Translations under genes and position numbers: made by a program
Source of the DNA: Bacillota bacterium
Lineage (GTDB): Bacteria; Bacillota_A; Clostridia; DSM-8532
Assembly: GCA_023424865.1 (NCBI GenBank)
Contig: JAFADM010000465.1
Coordinates: 1 to 8,264, forward strand
Length of the DNA: 8,264 bases
Direction of reading: 5' to 3'
The notes under the pieces: generated by a model
What the model saw: only the letters and a program-made list of their open reading frames with translations
What the model was told of the DNA's origin: nothing
Database searches by the model: none
Shown: positions 6,950-8,264 of the stretch, one piece after another
Layout of the letters: each line of letters opens with the position of its first letter
Numbering within the stretch: the stretch's first letter is position 1

Positions 6950-7625
6950 TTCCCCATACCACCTTTAAATATCTGGGTTCCTTAGGGTTAATTTCAATTT
7001 TTTCACGAATCCGCCGTATATGTACCATTACCGTGTTCTCCGCGCTGAAGGCCGGAGCTTCCCATACCCGTTCATAAATTTCCTCGGCTGGAAAGGTGCG
7101 CCCCGTATTGCGCATCAAAAGCTCTACAATCCGGGTTTCCGTGGCAGTGAGCCGTATAGGCTCTCCGCTTAAGGTAAGAACCCTGGTGTCAGGGTCAAAG
7201 CGAAGATCGCCTGTTTGAAAGCATCGGGCTGCATCACGGCCGTTGATGTCCCCCAATACCATGTAACGGCGAAGCTGGGCTTTAACACGGGCCAGAAGCT
7301 CAAGAGCATTAAAGGGCTTTGTGATATAATCGTCGGCACCCATGGATAAACCTAGAATTTTGTCCGTATCCTCCGATTTTGCCGAAAGAAGAATAATTGG
7401 AATGTTCCTGTCCTGGCGTATTTTCATAGTGGCTGAAAGGCCGTCCAGACCGGGCATCATAATATCCATAAGAATGAGCCGGATATCCTTCCTGCCTATG
7501 AGCTCCAGTGCCTGGCTGCCGTCATAGGCCATCAAAGCCGTATAGCCTTCTTTTTCCAATAGAATAGAAATAGCGCCAACGATTTCCTTGTCGTCATCGA
7601 CAACAAGTACTGCGGGATTTTCCAT
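6924..7625 (-). CDS. OmpR/PhoB-family response regulator
   Basis: This 233-residue DNA-binding regulator is phosphorylated by the overlapping kinase. The receiver domain (about 4-118) has the acidic pocket VVDDD (Asp10-Asp12), phospho-acceptor Asp54 in LMDIMMPG, the switch Ser81 in LLSAKSE, and Lys103 in TKPF. The winged-helix effector domain (about 137-231) shows LTATETRIVELLMRNTGR, the recognition-helix region ENTVMVHIRRIREKI, and the closing VVWGIGYKIEKI. The family resembles VanR in the pattern of both domains, but no resistance genes lie in the window. The ATG at 7623-7625 is chosen because GGGAG lies 5 bases upstream and the family usually starts a few residues before the VLVVDD strand; an in-frame ATG four codons earlier (7637) has a weaker, too-close site. 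Confidence 0.95.
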   Translation of the reverse strand: MENPAVLVVDDDKEIVGAISILLEKEGYTALMAYDGSQALELIGRKDIRLILMDIMMPGLDGLSATMKIRQDRNIPIILLSAKSEDTDKILGLSMGADDYITKPFNALELLARVKAQLRRYMVLGDINGRDAARCFQTGDLRFDPDTRVLTLSGEPIRLTATETRIVELLMRNTGRTFPAEEIYERVWEAPAFSAENTVMVHIRRIREKIEINPKEPRYLKVVWGIGYKIEKI

Positions 7626-7671
7626 AGCTTCTCCCATAACTCTCTTAAGTGCTTTTTTGTGGCTAATTAAC

Positions 7672-7694
7672 CTGTGAAACCTCTTATTTCACAG
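7672..7694. promoter_or_regulatory. 23-bp dyad upstream of the response regulator
   Basis: CTGTGAAA (7672-7679) and TTTCACAG (7687-7694) are perfect 8-bp inverted repeats around a 7-base centre. It lies 47-69 bases before the regulator ATG, so it is either an operator near the promoter or a hairpin in the mRNA leader. The binding protein is unknown. Confidence 0.5.
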
Positions 7695-7710
7695 CATAAG
7701 GCCATCTGCT

Positions 7711-7749
7711 TAAAAGAAAGTCGATACTTTTCTTAAATATTTCTTACAA
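7711..7749 (-). promoter_or_regulatory. Candidate promoter and regulator-binding repeats for the two-component operon
   Basis: Read leftward, TTGTAA is followed after 17 bases by TATCGA, a weak -35/-10 pair. The same stretch has TAAGAAA twice at an 11-bp interval, the one-helical-turn direct repeat common at OmpR-family binding sites, and an imperfect inverted partner CTTTCTTTTAA. This would fit autoregulation. The boxes are poor matches and the region is AT-rich, so confidence is low. Confidence 0.3.
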
Positions 7750-7780
7750 ATGGGGACAGGCCTTAATCATCAGGTAATAC

Positions 7781-8003
7781 GGACTTAGTACCCTAACTAT
7801 TTGCAACAGGGGTTAATGCTGCTGTCATTGGCAATGGGGGTTAGTAACTCAGTCATTGCAATAGGGCTTAGTAACTTAGTCATTGGCAATGGGGCTTAGT
7901 AACTCAGTCATTGGCAATGGGGCTTAGTAACTCAGTCATTGGCAATGGGGCTTAGTAGCGAAAGTTATTCGCAATTTGGCTTAGTACCTCAGTCATTCTC
8001 AGG
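7781..8003. repeat. 27-29-bp tandem repeat array, about eight units
   Basis: Units each begin with CTTAGTA or a variant; their TTAG/TTAA landmarks fall at 7785, 7813, 7841, 7868, 7896, 7924, 7952 and 7981, giving intervals of 28, 28, 27, 28, 28, 28 and 29. The units at 7896 and 7924 are identical over 28 bases, the one at 7868 differs at one base, and the outer units are degenerate. The core is TTAGTAACTCAGTCATT followed by GGCAATGGGGC, and contains the small palindrome CATTG-G-CAATG. The unit at 7952 replaces part of the core with GCGAA-N5-TTCGC, a different dyad. There are no spacers and no reading frame is conserved across the units. The array lies in the divergent region between the regulator and patatin genes. 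Confidence 0.9.
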
Positions 8004-8063
8004 CTGGAAAATCATGCTGCTATTGCTCAGGAGGTATAGCCCGTCTTTTTGTATCATAAAATT

Positions 8064-8120
8064 TTGAAGGCCCGGTGTCAATCCTTTCCAGCCAACAGAG
8101 TTGTAATGCATGTAATAATC
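8064..8120 (-). pseudogene. Possible remnant of an IS3-family transposase C-terminus
   Basis: Read leftward, this stretch translates as DYYMHYNSVGWKGLTPGLQ. IS3-family OrfB transposases end with a segment of the form DYIHYYN-x-x-RI-x-x-KLKGL(S/T)P-x-x-Y, so the DY, HYN and KGLTP elements match in order with a few residues missing. The surrounding minus-strand frame (to about 8186) has no ribosome binding site and no other transposase motif. The match is short and could be chance; I treat it as a decayed fragment at best. Confidence 0.3.
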
Positions 8121-8181
8121 CCCACACGGTACCGGGGCTACTACAGGCAGAAGAAATATGTTATGCTTTAGTAAGTAAGAA

Positions 8182-8214
8182 AACACCGGGCATTTTACGG
8201 TGTTCGCGTAAAAT
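8182..8214 (+). promoter_or_regulatory. Two mutually exclusive hairpins before the patatin-like gene
   Basis: AACACCG (8182-8188) can pair with CGGTGTT (8198-8204), a perfect 7-bp stem. Alternatively ATTTTACG (8192-8199) can pair with CGTAAAAT (8207-8214), a perfect 8-bp stem with a 7-base loop. The two share bases 8198-8199 and are interleaved, so they cannot both form. The second ends nine bases before the AGGAGG site at 8223-8228. This could be leader control of translation, or one of the dyads could be an operator. Confidence 0.45.
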
Positions 8215-8235
8215 AAGGAAGCAGGAGGGATGCCT

Positions 8236-8264
8236 GTGCTGGGACTGACATTAGAAGGGGGCGG
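8236..8264 (+). CDS. Patatin-like phospholipase, first codons only
   Basis: From GTG 8236 the frame reads (M)LGLTLEGGG and runs off the window. The glycine-rich GLxLEGGG stretch right after the start is the oxyanion-hole motif that opens bacterial patatin-like phospholipases (Ser-Asp dyad lipid acyl hydrolases); the GxSxG nucleophile motif would lie beyond the window. AGGAGG at 8223-8228 is 7 bases before the GTG, which is ideal. The in-frame ATG at 8230 would add MP but leaves only one base between it and the binding site. An in-frame stop at 8209-8211 excludes a longer N-terminus. It is divergent from the two-component operon. Only about nine residues support the call. Confidence 0.6.

Noticed and set aside
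7672..7694. The TGTGA...TCACA dyad as a CRP site
   Set aside because: The half-sites are 11 bases apart rather than the 6 of the CRP consensus, and CRP-cAMP control is not expected in this kind of organism.
7781..8003. The 28-bp array as a CRISPR array
   Set aside because: The units are directly adjacent with no unique spacers, and no cas gene is near.
8119..8140. CGGTACCGG-containing stretch as a T-box or other riboswitch core
   Set aside because: It only vaguely resembles the GGTGGTACCGCG-type element, and there is no specifier stem or terminator pair.
7989..8186. A 65-residue minus-strand gene
   Set aside because: It lacks a ribosome binding site, runs into the degenerate tandem repeat, and only a short inner segment resembles anything known (transposase end).

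Overview
The window looks like chromosomal DNA from a low-to-moderate GC Gram-positive anaerobe, most likely a member of Clostridia (Bacillota). This rests on protein style rather than any database result: strong AGGAGG-type ribosome binding sites, a BlaI/M56 antirepressor pair, a VanR/VanS-like two-component system with a many-pass kinase, a zinc-ligand-free ribosomal protein S4 copy outside a ribosomal operon, and the start of a patatin-like gene.

Layout. (1) Bases 1-504, plus strand: the 3' part of a BadF/BadG/BcrA/BcrD-family sugar kinase or ATPase, convergent with the next unit. (2) Bases 556-2991, minus strand: a two-gene operon of a BlaI/MecI-type repressor followed by a 655-residue M56 (BlaR1-like) membrane metalloprotease. 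The protease has an unusual extracytoplasmic domain preceded by an internal lipobox. The promoter (about 3005-3057) carries two BlaI-type TACA-N2-TGTA operators, which indicates autoregulation. (3) Bases 3061-3543: an intergenic region with a 42-bp tandem repeat of about 3.5 copies and a strong promoter for rpsD with a 23-bp dyad over its -35 box. (4) Bases 3544-4844, plus strand: rpsD (S4, C-minus form) and an unrecognised 216-residue protein. (5) Bases 4898-7625, minus strand: an OmpR-family response regulator overlapping a six-TM sensor kinase that probably starts at TTG. (6) Bases 7626-8229: a roughly 600-bp gene-poor region holding candidate regulator-binding repeats, an array of about eight 27-29-bp tandem repeats, a possible IS3-type transposase relic, and two mutually exclusive hairpins. 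(7) From 8236, plus strand: the first codons of a patatin-like phospholipase gene, cut by the window edge.

How the parts work together. The window carries two independent envelope-sensing circuits. In the first, the M56 protease would sense a signal outside the cell and trigger inactivation of the BlaI-type repressor; the repressor keeps the Asn-Phe pair at the position where staphylococcal BlaI/MecI is cut. No beta-lactamase or penicillin-binding domain is present, so the inducer is probably not read by a transpeptidase-like domain. In the second, the sensor kinase phosphorylates the response regulator; their targets are not visible here except possible self-regulation. The least explained elements are the fused M56 sensor, the 28-bp array between the divergent regulator and patatin genes, the 42-bp hairpin repeat, and the unknown gene behind the S4 paralogue.
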